Assembly (NCBI GenBank): GCA_965237595.1
Contig: CBDEFY010000001.1
Span: forward strand, 434,001-498,000
Reading direction: 5' to 3'
DNA length: 64,000 nt
From: UBA9611 sp965237595
Lineage (GTDB): Bacteria; Chloroflexota; Dehalococcoidia; Lucifugimonadales; UBA3495
Part shown: in pieces, positions 43,151 through 53,139 of the stretch
How positions within the stretch are numbered: the stretch's first letter is position 1
Layout of the letters: each line of letters starts with the position of its first letter
Notes under the pieces: model-generated
Database searches by the model: none
Told to the model about the DNA's origin: nothing
The model's input: the letters and a program-made list of their open reading frames with translations, nothing else
Made by a program: the position numbers and the translations under genes

Positions 43151-43912
43151 ATGGCAACACTGGACGTGCTGACCTACGGGTTCGCCCTCACCACCGACCA
43201 AGGCTCCTTCGGATACTCCACTAACTCGCTGCTCCGGGTGGGGAGCCACAACATCCTCATCGACACCGGGCCTTCGTCGCGGCGCCCGTTCTTGGTCAAG
43301 GCGCTGAAGGCCAAGGGTCTCGAAACTGACGACATCGACATCGTCATCCTGACCCACATGCACTGGGACCATTGCCAGAACACCGACCTGTTCAAGAACG
43401 CCAGGGTGCTGGTCAACCCCACGGAGATTGACTACGCCCGCAACCCCAACAAGTGGGACCTGGCGGTGGCGGCAGGTATGGCCGACATGATGCGGAACAT
43501 GAAGGTTGATACCGTTTCAGAGGGCGACAACATAGTAGAGGGTGTTTCCATCATCGAAACTCCCGGTCACACCAAGGGTCACATGAGTATCCTGGCCGAG
43601 ATCGACGGCGAAAAGGTCCTGTTGGCCGGAGACGCCATGCCCGAAAGCGGCACCGTGGCCCGCGGCCTGCCTTACAACGTATTTTGGGACGTGGAGGACG
43701 CCCAGGCGAGCGTCGAGAAGATGGTGGCCTCGTCCAACGTCTTCTATCCGGGACACGACCGCCCCTTCCGGGTCGAGGGCGACGAAATCAACTACCTGGA
43801 GGGCCCGGAGAACATTCACGTCATGGACAGCACCGAGGGCGGCGGGACCGCTTCGCTGACCTTCACCGTTTCCGCCTCCCGCACTGTGAACGTGGACATC
43901 GTCCAGAAGTAG
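43151..43912 (+). CDS. Metallo-beta-lactamase-fold hydrolase
   Basis: A 253-residue MBL-fold protein. The zinc motif is VILTHMHWDHCQNTDL (HxHxDH), with further ligands in TPGHTKGHMS, LLAGDAMPE and YPGHDRPF. It resembles the AttM/AiiA lactonase-like group, but that function is not established. AAAGGAAAAG precedes the ATG. It is not obviously co-operonic with the flanking genes. Confidence 0.85.
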   Translation: MATLDVLTYGFALTTDQGSFGYSTNSLLRVGSHNILIDTGPSSRRPFLVKALKAKGLETDDIDIVILTHMHWDHCQNTDLFKNARVLVNPTEIDYARNPNKWDLAVAAGMADMMRNMKVDTVSEGDNIVEGVSIIETPGHTKGHMSILAEIDGEKVLLAGDAMPESGTVARGLPYNVFWDVEDAQASVEKMVASSNVFYPGHDRPFRVEGDEINYLEGPENIHVMDSTEGGGTASLTFTVSASRTVNVDIVQK

Positions 43913-44030
43913 CGTCATTCATTCATGAGTTTCACGGCCCAGGGGCTATCCAGTGACCCTGGGCCGTTGTTTCGCGATGCAATCCCATGGTCCACAAACC
44001 CCGAATAAATAGCTAGGCAGGAAGGTGTGT

Positions 44031-45758
44031 TTGTCCACAGAAAACGCTATCAAGGACGCGATTGACGCCCTGCTCAGGGCCTGTCCCGAGTTCTGGTCCC
44101 GGACGTCCTGCGGCGTCACCCGTTCTTTGGCGCCCATTCCAGCGTTGTTGGACCGCAACGCCTATTCCGCCGAGACCTCCCGGACCAGGATACTGCTCAT
44201 CGGCGGGCTTTCAGGCGAAAAGGGCGATGTGGATATGGCGCTTCACGCTCTGGAGTTGTTCGCCGGCGGCGGCGATTCGCTGTCCCTGCGTATCGCTCTT
44301 AGCGCCGTGCCCTGCGCCAATCCCGATGGCCTCCGCCTAGACGCCGCCCCAGGCAACGGCGCCGGCGGCAATCCGTCCGGCGTCTACCCGCCCGAGGGCA
44401 AATTCTACTATGACCCAGAGGACCCGGAGAAACGCTATCTGTGGCGGTGGGTCTGCTTTCAAGCCCCGGAATTGGTCTTGGAGTTGAGGGCGGGCGCATC
44501 GGTAAGATGGGAATACAACCAGGCCGCTCAGAACCTGGCGCCGGGCCTGGCCGGCAGAAGTATCTCAGGAGACCAGGGGTTCTTGGCTGCCCTGGGCACC
44601 GGCCACCCGGATGGTCTGGGGACCATACCAGGACTGTGCCTCTCGGCTTCGGAAGAACAACTGCCCCGAGAGTTGAGCCGCCTGTTCAGCATGCTGCGCC
44701 AACTGGATGTGCTGTCCAAGTCCGACGCGCGGAGGGCGCTGGACACCCGCCGGAGCCGGCCCAAGATTGCGATTGCCAAGATATTGGCTTCGGCCTACGG
44801 CCATACATTCGAACCCATTGTCTACACCCAGGGAGTGCCCATCAGCGGCCGCATCCGGTTGCACCAGTTGGAACCCAAAGGAGAGGACCCAGCCGCAGAC
44901 ATCACCCGGTTACTTGAGCCCTTCACCGCGGAAGGCCTGCCCCAAGATCTGGCCCCATCGGCGCTGGCGTCGGTGGTCTGGGCAGACGAATTGGCCGACG
45001 CTACTGGCGACGCACGCTACAACGGCTTGATCATCGATGCCGCGGAACGGTTTGAGCCGACGGGCCAGGGCAGCGCTCCCAAGCCCTGCGACCCAGACTT
45101 CCGCACCGAAGACATGTTCATGAGCGGCGCTATTTTGGGAAGAGCGTTTAAGCTGACCGGGGATACGAAGTACACCGGTATCCTGGCCAGGTTTCTGCTG
45201 GATATCCCTGTCCAGCAGAGCCACGGCCTGTTCTGGCATTGCCGCTCGGCGGCCTACTATTGGGGCCGGGGAAACGGTTTCGCCGCCATGGGTCTGGCCG
45301 AGGCCCTCACCTACCTGCCGGAAAACCATACCCAACGTGCGGCTGTATTGGCGATATACGGGCGTCTCATGGAGTCGCTGCGCCGTTTGCAACACCCGTC
45401 AGGCCTGCTGCCCCAGGTATTGGACTTCCCCGGATCGTATCTGGAATTCACCGCGACCTGCATGATGGGCTACGCCATGGCCCGCGGGCTCCGTATCGGC
45501 TGCCTCTCCGCCGATTTCCGGGAGTCCCTGGACCGGGCCTGGCAGGCGGTGGCGGAACGGATAGACGACGTCGGCAACGTGGTGGATGCCTGCGCCAGCA
45601 CCGGCGTGCAGACCAACGTCCGGGAATATTTGGACCGGCCCGCGATATTCGGCTTCGACGACCGCAGCGGCGGGATGGCCTTGTGGTTCGCCGTGGAGAT
45701 GGAACGCCTGGACCGGGAAACTGATACAACTTTGCCAGAGATTTCTGGAAGTCAGTGA
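44031..45758 (+). CDS. Fusion of a carboxypeptidase-like N-terminal domain with a GH88/GH105-type glycoside hydrolase
   Basis: A 575-residue two-part protein. The N-terminal ~250 residues contain RILLIGGLSGEKGDVDMALH and SAVPCANPDGLRLD, echoing the M14 zinc-carboxypeptidase pattern (GGxHGxE, NPDG), but the zinc His is replaced by Ser. The C-terminal half has FRTEDMFMSGAILGRAFKLT, HCRSAAYYWGRGNGFAAMGL and LPENHTQRAAVLAIYGRLM, as in unsaturated glucuronyl/rhamnogalacturonyl hydrolases (GH88/105). It may act on acidic polysaccharide pieces. TTG at 44031 is preferred since AGGAAGG lies before it; the GTG at 44025 overlaps that site. No signal peptide is visible. Confidence 0.7.
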   Translation: MSTENAIKDAIDALLRACPEFWSRTSCGVTRSLAPIPALLDRNAYSAETSRTRILLIGGLSGEKGDVDMALHALELFAGGGDSLSLRIALSAVPCANPDGLRLDAAPGNGAGGNPSGVYPPEGKFYYDPEDPEKRYLWRWVCFQAPELVLELRAGASVRWEYNQAAQNLAPGLAGRSISGDQGFLAALGTGHPDGLGTIPGLCLSASEEQLPRELSRLFSMLRQLDVLSKSDARRALDTRRSRPKIAIAKILASAYGHTFEPIVYTQGVPISGRIRLHQLEPKGEDPAADITRLLEPFTAEGLPQDLAPSALASVVWADELADATGDARYNGLIIDAAERFEPTGQGSAPKPCDPDFRTEDMFMSGAILGRAFKLTGDTKYTGILARFLLDIPVQQSHGLFWHCRSAAYYWGRGNGFAAMGLAEALTYLPENHTQRAAVLAIYGRLMESLRRLQHPSGLLPQVLDFPGSYLEFTATCMMGYAMARGLRIGCLSADFRESLDRAWQAVAERIDDVGNVVDACASTGVQTNVREYLDRPAIFGFDDRSGGMALWFAVEMERLDRETDTTLPEISGSQ

Positions 45759-45792
45759 TGGCGAAACCAACGGATATTCAGGAGGTGGCACC

Positions 45793-46970
45793 GTGGTCCA
45801 ACCCTTGACCTACAGCTACAACAGCGTGGCCCAAGAAGTGCTTTGCGCTCCGGATGCCATCAACAGCCTGCCCGGCGTTCTGGACCGGGCCGGCGCCACT
45901 AGGGCGATGGTGGTTTGCGGACCGTCCATCTTGGAGAAATCGAACGTGGTGCAACGGGTGCAGACCGCGCTGGGCGACCGCTGCGTGGGATTGTTCTCCG
46001 GGGTGGCGCCCCATTCTCCGGTGCACACTCTGGATGAGGCTATGCGCTTGGCCGGGAACCTTAAACCCGATGTCTTAGTCAGCGTAGGCGGCGGCAGCAC
46101 CCACGACACCAGCAAGGGAATCTCCACCCTGCTGGGGGAGGGTGAACCATCCATGACCATCAGGTGCACTTTGAGCCGCCGGATAAGGTCATCCTCCCTG
46201 AGTTCTCTCCCAACCGGGTGCCCATCATCGCAGTGTCCACCACCATGGGTTGTGCCGAACTGAGCCGGGGCGCCGGTTTCGCGGACAAAAACCTCGGGAG
46301 GAAGGTGTCCGTCGCCGACCCTGGGACCATTCCCCGGTCCATCGTAATCGACGGTCAGGCGCTGGCCACCACACCGATGAGCATCCTGTTGTCCACTGCC
46401 ATGGGCCAGATGCGGATTGCCGTGGAGACGGTCTAATCAACCCAACACAACCCTATCTCCGACGCCCTGGCCCTGCACGCAATCTCGATGCTGGCGGAAT
46501 ATCTGCCCCAGTGTCCCGGTTTGGACTTGGACTGCCTGCTCCAGACCAAGACAGCAGCGTCAATGGCGTCGCTGGCCAGTGTCGGCGGCTCAGGCATCAA
46601 CACCGCGATTGCCCTTCACGTCGGCGGTCTGTATGACGTGCCCCACGGCGACGCCAACGGAATCATGCTGCCCCACTCCATGCGGTTCAATGCCCAGGCC
46701 TCCGCCGACCGGCAAGCCCTCATCGCCCAAGCCATGGGAATCGATACCGTCGGCATGAGCGACGATGACGCCGCAATGGCCGCAGCCGACGCGGTGGAAG
46801 ACCTGCGCAACTCCCTGGGACTTCCCGGCAGGCTGAGGGACGTTGGGGTGCCGGAAGAAGGCCTGGAGTTGATTGCGGCGGCAACGCTCCATGACCGCGC
46901 CTTGGCCACAAACCCCCGGCCGGTTACGGACGCCGGGCCAATCATGACAGTGCTGCGGAGTTCTTGGTAA
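45793..46970 (+). pseudogene. Iron-containing alcohol dehydrogenase / maleylacetate reductase-like, with frameshift and stop
   Basis: The GTG at 45793 follows GGAGGTGG. The protein begins VVQPLTYSYNSVAQEVLCAP and has VSVGGGSTHDTSKGI, the NAD-binding GGGS motif. At 46144-46145 one base appears missing; the continuing frame reads TIHDHQVHFEPPDKVILPEF and VSTTMGCAELSRGAG. A TAA at 46434-46436 then interrupts MRIAVETV before STQHNPISDALALHAISMLA (relatives have Tyr here). The C-terminal half carries the iron-site helix with LHVGGLYDVPHGDANGIMLP. Two independent lesions make it non-functional. It follows the GH-fusion gene by 34 bases. Confidence 0.88.
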
Positions 46971-47108
46971 AGCAGATGGCTGCGAAATCTGGCACGGGAG
47001 AATCCCTGGAAGGCCCGTCAGCCGCCACCGTCATCGAATCCATGGCCGGTGTGGACGACCGGATCATGTCCTTGCCCGAAAGGGCCCGGGTCGGTTGGAC
47101 AGAAAATA

Positions 47109-47906
47109 TCAGGCGAAGAAATCCCGGACCAGCCCCACAAACTCCTCGGTTTTCTCCAACTCGGGGTGGTGACCGCAGCCGGGCAGTATCTCCAAACGGG
47201 CGCCTTGGATTGCCTGCTGGTATGCCTCGCCGGCACTGGCCGGTACCACCGCGTCCTGTTCGCCCCAAACTAGGAGTGTAGGCAGGTCCTTTAGCCGGCC
47301 CAGTAGGTGGGGCAGGGCTGGGTGGTACATGTAGGGCCGCCAGCATAGGCGGGCGGCTTCTTCCCTGGCGACCTCCCAGAGTTCCACCTGTTCGGGACTG
47401 GGTTCCTCAGGGCAGATCGAAGGAAATTCCCGAGTCGAGTTTGGGTCCAAGAGACCTACTTCCAAGTACTCCCTGGCCACAATCAAGAACATGTCGAGAA
47501 TCTCGCCTGTGGGAGGTAGGATGCCGGACGGGGCGACCAAGGCCATCTTATTGAATGATTGAGGGGACTGGCAGGCCATCTCGGCCGCGAGCCAACCGCC
47601 AAGGGAGAAGCCCAATACGTTAACGCGGTCCAGTCCCAGTTCCTCCAAAGCCCGCAGGTACCATCCGGCGAGGTCGCGCATGTTCATGATCCATTCCAGC
47701 CGTTCTGTGATGCCGAATCCCGGATGCGACGGCATGTGGAGAGTGAAGTCGCGGGCCAGTTCTTCCGTGAACTGGAGAGGGGCCGTTGGTCCCATCTCGT
47801 CGTGGAGAACCAGTAGAGGGTCGCCGCTGCCGCCCTTGACGATGTGGAGATTGGCGCCGGCTATCTGGGTTGTTCCTTCCGTCCAAGTTAAGGAACGGGT
47901 GGACAT
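47109..47906 (-). CDS. Alpha/beta hydrolase
   Basis: A 265-residue protein with LLVLHDEMGPTAPLQ oxyanion region, nucleophile elbow VLGFSLGGWLAAEM, Asp in VWGEQDAVVPA and His in PGCGHHPELEK. The ATG at 47906 has CAGGAG at eight bases and is preferred to one 27 codons upstream. It is a single minus-strand gene; 138 bases of spacer separate it from the decayed alcohol dehydrogenase. Substrate unknown. Confidence 0.85.
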   Translation of the reverse strand: MSTRSLTWTEGTTQIAGANLHIVKGGSGDPLLVLHDEMGPTAPLQFTEELARDFTLHMPSHPGFGITERLEWIMNMRDLAGWYLRALEELGLDRVNVLGFSLGGWLAAEMACQSPQSFNKMALVAPSGILPPTGEILDMFLIVAREYLEVGLLDPNSTREFPSICPEEPSPEQVELWEVAREEAARLCWRPYMYHPALPHLLGRLKDLPTLLVWGEQDAVVPASAGEAYQQAIQGARLEILPGCGHHPELEKTEEFVGLVRDFFA

Positions 47907-48287
47907 GGAGTTGCTCCTGCCGAGGACAATTTGACCTGCCTTGAGGCAGGACCTCTGATTTTGTGTCACCTCTGTAGGGATTGTCAACCGGCGGCGGCGG
48001 TCAATGCCCCCACCTTGGCGGCCGCCGGAAAAAGTTTATAATAGCCCCGCTTCCGAGTCGTTTGGGATCTTCCGCAACTGGTAGTTGCATTCCGTGGTTA
48101 GGTGTGGTTTGGGCGCCCCAAACGTCTTTCCAACGCTGTAGTCGGGCTGGACCATCCTTCCTTTCGCTGAGTGTGCCTGCCTGGGTGTATGGTTATGGCG
48201 GAGCCCGCATCGCGCTGGCCGATAAAGAACGGCCGGTCCGAACCATTGGCCGACTCTGACCAGGGGCCGACCCCGACGCGTTGGGGG
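47907..48287. other. Divergent intergenic region
   Basis: Between the hydrolase (minus) and the ZU5-like/propeller gene (plus). It contains the hairpin CCTGCC TTGA GGCAGG at 47935-47950 and a good promoter at 48015-48042. A plus-strand frame from 48171 leads into the next gene, but its first 39 codons look non-coding. Confidence 0.5.
48015..48042 (+). promoter_or_regulatory. Sigma-70-type promoter
   Basis: TTGGCG (48015-48020), a 16-base spacer and a perfect TATAAT (48037-48042). It points toward the ZU5-like/propeller gene. Confidence 0.55.
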
Positions 48288-50282
48288 ATGAAATCGGACC
48301 TGGCCATATATGCCCTACTGCCTCTGCTGGGGGGTCTACTCGCCGGGCTGATTGCCTCCGGGGTGCTCCCTTTGGTCTCGTCACCGGACCGGGGTGGAGT
48401 AGTGGATGCCCTGTTTCTCGGACCGGTGGGAGTTGTCATCACGGGAAAAGACACCGTGGAGTTGCGCTCTGAGGACGGCCGGGTAACTGTCGCCATCGCC
48501 GCAGGGTCCGTCCCTTCTCCCTTTGTGCTCAGTTACCAAGAATCCGGTCCGTCTGGAACTCCTCGCCTGCCTCAGGGCTATCTAAGCACCGGGCGTTTCT
48601 TCGAGCTGTCGGCCCAACCGGAAAACGCTGCTGACGGCCCGGTCAGGTTTCAACGGATGCTCTCCATTACCATCGGTATCGGGCCGCACGACCTGACAAT
48701 GGCCGGGAACGACTACTCCCGGTTCGCCCTGCAGCATTTTCTTGAGGAAGAACGGTCCTGGGATATTTTGGAAACCATCCCAATCCCATTCAATTCCACT
48801 GTTGTGGCCCATGTTAACAGCCTGAGCCGGTTTGCCCTAACGGTCGCTCCTGATGTCGATGCCGCCGCCTCTTTACCTGCGCCCTAGCCGGAATCTGCTA
48901 CCGAGGGGGGTGGAATTCCGCTACCCGCGCCAACCGCGGACCTTTCTCCTACTCCGACGGCTACCGCGATCTCCGAGCTCAGCCCGACAATCACGCCGGC
49001 TTCAATTCCAACCCCAGTGGCCATTGCCACCGCGTTGCCGACGCCGACTCCGGTCCCGGTAGCCACATCCACCCCCGAGCCGACGGCCACACCCATCCCG
49101 GTACCCACCGCCACTGCGGTCCCAACGCCAAGCGCCGAGCCGACGGCCACTCCCAAGCCGACGGCGGTCAAGCTACATAGTTACCAGCTATTCATCAATG
49201 GCATGGTGTTAAAACCGGGCCAGACCACATTGGCAATCTCCAACGGCAAGGTGGTCCTGTTTCGAGCGCCTGACAATGACGGCACGTATCCATCTGGTTC
49301 AATCGTTCCGGTGTTTGTGGAACCGACGGACCCCGGTTCGAATGTGACGTGGAATGGCTTTCGAACCCAGAATGGGCAAGCGGGTGATGTCCTCATGGAC
49401 ACCGATAAATGGGTGTCGGTGACTATCTCCCTCCCTGTCGCCACACCCACGCCAGCTCCGACGCCCACACCGACACCGCTTCCCTATGCCGCTGGCGGCC
49501 GGATAGCATTTCACTCCAACCGGGATGGGAACTTCGAGATCATGATTATGGGCCTGGACGGTTACAACCCGGTGAATCTCACCAATAATCCAGCATCCGA
49601 CATGGATCCCTCGTGGTGCGAGGGCGGAGTTCTGACCTTTACTTCCGACCGGGATGGGAATATGGAGATCTACGTCATGTCATCGAGTGGGACTAACCAA
49701 ACCCGGCTCACCGACGGACCGGCAGCCGACTACTCGCCTGCCTGCTCTCCTTCTGGAAATCAGATTGCTTACACATCCGCCCGCGAAGGTAACGATGAGA
49801 TCTATGTGATGAACGCCGACGGCTCGAATCAACAGCGCCTGACCACGGCAGATGCTGTTGACAGCTACCCGGCTTGGTCTCCCGACGGGTCTAAGATTGC
49901 CTTCGTTTCGGACTGCGACGGCAATAGCGAGATCTACCTGATGAACGCTCACGGGACCGCACAGGTAAATCTGAGCGGCGACGCGGGGGGAGATGCCGGA
50001 CCGGCCTGGTCGCCCAGCGGCGGCAAGATTGCATGCTCTTCCAACCGCAATGGCTCTCGGGAGATCTACGTCATGAAATCGGATGGCTCGGGAGCTTATC
50101 CGCTGACCAACAGCGGGGCCGTGAAGAGCGCTCCCAGTTGGAATGCGGCTGGCTCTCAGATGGTTTTTCACAGTGACCGGGATGGTAATGAAGAGGTATA
50201 CCGGATGAGCTCTGACGGCTCCTTCCAGACCAACCTGACCATCGATTCCTCCGCAGATGGCGCGGCTGAATGGGAGCGGTGA
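48288..50282 (+). pseudogene. Membrane-anchored ZU5-like plus TolB-like propeller protein, split by an in-frame TAG
   Basis: One continuous frame except for TAG at 48885-48887. The first 199 codons contain a signal anchor (YALLPLLGGLLAGLIASG) and a domain with GRVTVAIAAGSVPSPFVL, reminiscent of ZU5 domains. After the stop the same frame continues as a Pro/Thr linker (PTPTATAIS...), a strand-rich module (LHSYQLFINGMVLKPGQ) and six PD40 repeats (RIAFHSNRDGNFEIMIMG type). Only the first half has an export signal, so the propeller would be stranded unless the stop is read through. Start may be upstream at 48189 or 48195. It could also be two genes, but no start codon with a ribosome-binding site is evident after the stop. 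Confidence 0.75.
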
Positions 50283-50399
50283 CCCGGACTCTGTTGCGGA
50301 CTGATTTGTATATTGTCAGCCGTGGTGGGAAAATGGCTGGGGTCGTCGCTATGGTGTCGCTGGGCGGCGGCGCCAATCCAGCGAATCAGGAGGACCAAC

Positions 50400-51155
50400 T
50401 TGCCGTCAATCAGAGTAAATCAGGCCAAGCAAAAATTGCAAAAAGGAGAGTTGGTCACCACCATCTCCGGTCTGCAGAGCAGCGACATCATCGATTTCCT
50501 GGGACCAATCGGTTTCGACGCGGCATGGATCGAGTGCGAGCACGGGCCGGTGGACTGGGACACTTTGGGCGACATGACGCGGGCCTGCGATCTTTGGGAG
50601 ATGGCGTCCATCACCCGGGTCAACGCCAACGACCCGGGCCTGATAACCCGGACCCTCGACCGGGGCTCCATGGGAATTGTCGTGCCCCACGTGAATTCCC
50701 AAGAATCCGCCGAGCAGGCAGCGCAATCCGCCAAATACGCTCCGTTGGGATACCGTGGTATGTTCGGTGGGCGGCAGTCGTTTGGGGTTGGTGATTACTT
50801 CCACCAAGCCAACGACCAGACCATGGTGATTGTGCTTCTGGAGGAAGTGGAGGCCCTGACGAACCTCGATGAGATTCTCACTGTACCGGACATCGATGTT
50901 TTCTTCGTCGCGCCGTCGGACCTTTCCCAGACCATGGGCCACATCGGCAATGCCGATCACCCAGAGGTCCAAAAGGCTATCGACGATGCCATCGCCAAGA
51001 TAGTTGCGGCGGGAAAGGTGCCTGGGACGTTGGTGAACGATGGGAACCTGGAAGCCTTTGTTCAGAAGGGAGTCAAGTTCCTGATGACCTCATGGAACGC
51101 TTGGGTAGCCAGGGGAGCGGCCGATTTCGTGAAAAAGGCGGCGGCCACTGGGTAA
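50400..51155 (+). CDS. HpcH/HpaI aldolase family protein
   Basis: A 251-residue class II (metal-dependent) aldolase cleaving a 2-keto-3-deoxy- or hydroxy-oxo-acid to pyruvate and an aldehyde. Active-site pieces: AAWIECEHGPVDW (His), SITRVNANDP (Arg), VIVLLEEVEAL (metal Glu) and FFVAPSDLSQTMGH (metal Asp). The TTG at 50400 is chosen as start because AGGAGG lies six bases before it; longer versions would overlap the preceding gene. It may supply pyruvate from aromatic or sugar-acid breakdown; substrate unknown. Confidence 0.9.
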   Translation: MPSIRVNQAKQKLQKGELVTTISGLQSSDIIDFLGPIGFDAAWIECEHGPVDWDTLGDMTRACDLWEMASITRVNANDPGLITRTLDRGSMGIVVPHVNSQESAEQAAQSAKYAPLGYRGMFGGRQSFGVGDYFHQANDQTMVIVLLEEVEALTNLDEILTVPDIDVFFVAPSDLSQTMGHIGNADHPEVQKAIDDAIAKIVAAGKVPGTLVNDGNLEAFVQKGVKFLMTSWNAWVARGAADFVKKAAATG

Positions 51156-51193
51156 ATATCTTTCGGTCTATGCGTTCGGGTCCTGCGTCCGCA

Positions 51194-52483
51194 CTAAAAT
51201 GCCGGAGGTTGGGCCGCATCTTTGGACGTAGGCTCTCGTCCAGTCGTTTTCAGCGGCATCAACAGCAATGCGCCGATCAAGAACAGCCCCGCACAGCCGG
51301 CAATCAGCACCTGGTATCCAAAATCTCCGGAGATGCGGTTTAGGGCGTCGATCCCAGGCCCCAACAGCTTCGAAGTGGCCGCGCCGCCGATGGTCGCCAG
51401 GTTCACTATGCCCATGTGAAGTCCCGCTTGGCTTTGGTCTGCCAGTTCGTTGGCCAACGCCCAGTTTGCGCTCAGCAAAGTGCCCACGGATGCGCCAATC
51501 ACGCTGGAGATAATCAATACCTCCGTGGAATTGCCGGCCGTCAACATCCACAGGGTGCTCAGGGCGGCGCCGACGGCGCCCACCATGACCACCGGCTTCC
51601 TGCCCACGCGGTCCGATACCCATCCGGAGATATAGACCGCGATGGCCAAGGCCCCGGCAATCACCAAAATCATGCGCCCCAAGGCTTCGGCCGGGTTGTC
51701 CAGCCCGACCGAGTCCCGGAGAAAGAACAGCCCGTAGGTCTGGAACGATGCTATGGCCGTAATCATCACCAGCCGGGAGACTAGAAACAGACCCAACTGG
51801 GGGTTCATTATCGAGCCGAAGGACGATTCGACATCGCGGCGCAGAGAAGTTGCAGAGGAGGCGAATTCCCGGCGAGAGACCTGTACCGACGTGACAGAAA
51901 TGGCGATAATCAGAGCAAAAGCCAGGACCCCCAGAGTTAGCCATTCCCAGTCGAACGACGATCTGCTCTTGCCAATCAAGGCGCCGGTGATGGCAATCAT
52001 CACTGCTCCGCCTGCCGCGTCCGACATAATCTTCATCGACGAAGCCATGCCGATTCGGTTCAGCGGCACGCAGTCGCGGATCAGCGCCAACCCTGGTCCA
52101 TAGGCGATGTTCACGTTGGCCTGGATGAAGATCCAGACCCCGAACAGGACCATGAAGTTGGGCGCCAAATGAACTCCAATCAACCCTGTGGCAGCGAAGA
52201 TGGAGCCCCAGAGGATGAAAGGGACCCGGCGGCCCAAAGGTGACTGGGTGCGGTCGCTTATTCGGCCAATGGCCGGTTGCACCATGGCAGCCATGAGCAG
52301 GCCGCTGATCCCAAGTACCGCCAGGTAGGTGTTCTTGAACTCCTCCGGAGCTACCGTCAACACGATGACCGGAAGTATCACGGTGTCCATGGCCAGGATG
52401 AACCCAGTTATCCCAAAACTGAATGAATTGAGCTTTAGGAGGTCCCAATTGCTCCAGTTCTCAACTGACGAACCTTGGGCCAT
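51194..52483 (-). CDS. MFS transporter
   Basis: A 429-residue major facilitator protein with about twelve hydrophobic helices. The loop GRISDRTQSPLGRRVPFILW and its second-half match GWVSDRVGRKPVVMVG are the MFS loop 2-3 and 8-9 motifs. The ligand is unknown; the GRISDRTQSPLGRR form is typical of sugar-type and SLC45-like members. A second long frame on the same strand in another phase is a shadow. Confidence 0.88.
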   Translation of the reverse strand: MAQGSSVENWSNWDLLKLNSFSFGITGFILAMDTVILPVIVLTVAPEEFKNTYLAVLGISGLLMAAMVQPAIGRISDRTQSPLGRRVPFILWGSIFAATGLIGVHLAPNFMVLFGVWIFIQANVNIAYGPGLALIRDCVPLNRIGMASSMKIMSDAAGGAVMIAITGALIGKSRSSFDWEWLTLGVLAFALIIAISVTSVQVSRREFASSATSLRRDVESSFGSIMNPQLGLFLVSRLVMITAIASFQTYGLFFLRDSVGLDNPAEALGRMILVIAGALAIAVYISGWVSDRVGRKPVVMVGAVGAALSTLWMLTAGNSTEVLIISSVIGASVGTLLSANWALANELADQSQAGLHMGIVNLATIGGAATSKLLGPGIDALNRISGDFGYQVLIAGCAGLFLIGALLLMPLKTTGREPTSKDAAQPPAF

Positions 52484-52937
52484 TCTTGGAATCCGACTAG
52501 CTTAAAATCAAATTGCTGCGTCCATCGACCGTCCCGCTTGGTCTGCAGGCCGTGGTCTATAATATATCAACCTCCACACCTGAAACCCCGGATAAGAAAG
52601 CGGGCCAGCGGGTTTTCAAGGGCCCTTCGCCATTGCGTAGGTGTGGCAACTGGCCGCCCGGAACAGAGCCCACTTTCCAAAAGACATCAGGAGACCGGAG
52701 GACATCAGGACCGGCCATGAAGATTTGTTCCTTGCTTCCCAGCGGGACCGAGATACTCTTTGCTTTGGGCCTGGGTGACCAGGTCGCTGGGGTATCCGAT
52801 CTCTGCGACTTCCCCGCTGAAGCCCGCTCCAAGCCGGTGGTTAGCCGCAGTAAGGTTGATCCGTCCGTTCTGTCCAGTGACGAAGTGGAAGCAGCCATGG
52901 TCGATCTGCTAGCACGGGGCGAAAACCCATTCGAGTT

Positions 52938-52985
52938 CACTTAGTTTTAGCCGACCAAACCTGTCCAACTAATTGGGTCCACCTC
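52938..52985. mobile_element. Solitary right end of an IS3-type element
   Basis: CACTTAGTTTT, then ACCAAACCTGTCCAACT and ATTGGGTCCACCTCA match the last ~45 bases of the IS3 element at 15164-16493 with a few differences. The transposase genes and left end are missing, so this is a leftover of an excised or deleted element. Confidence 0.85.
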
Positions 52986-52990
52986 ACTTC

Positions 52991-53139
52991 GACTGGCTGG
53001 TGAGGGAGTCGCCCGACGTAATCTTGACCCAGGACCTCTGCCACGTCTGCGAAGTGGATGCGACCAGGACTGGCTGGTGAGGGAGTCGCCCGACGTAATC
53101 TTGACCCAGGACCTCTGCCACGTCTGCGAAGTGGATGCG
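52991..53139. repeat. 72-bp direct duplication (period 77 bp)
   Basis: The copies at 52991-53062 and 53068-53139 appear identical and are separated by ACCAG. The first copy directly adjoins the IS3 end remnant, suggesting that the duplication arose during the insertion or its imperfect removal. Confidence 0.9.

Noticed and set aside
41977..50282. Alternative genetic code or recoded stops
   Set aside because: TGA, TAG and TAA each interrupt some frames but also end many intact genes, so none is reassigned.
51168..52448. A 426-codon minus-strand frame
   Set aside because: It overlaps the MFS gene in another phase and is rich in His, Arg and Gly with no membrane segments; a shadow of high-GC coding DNA.
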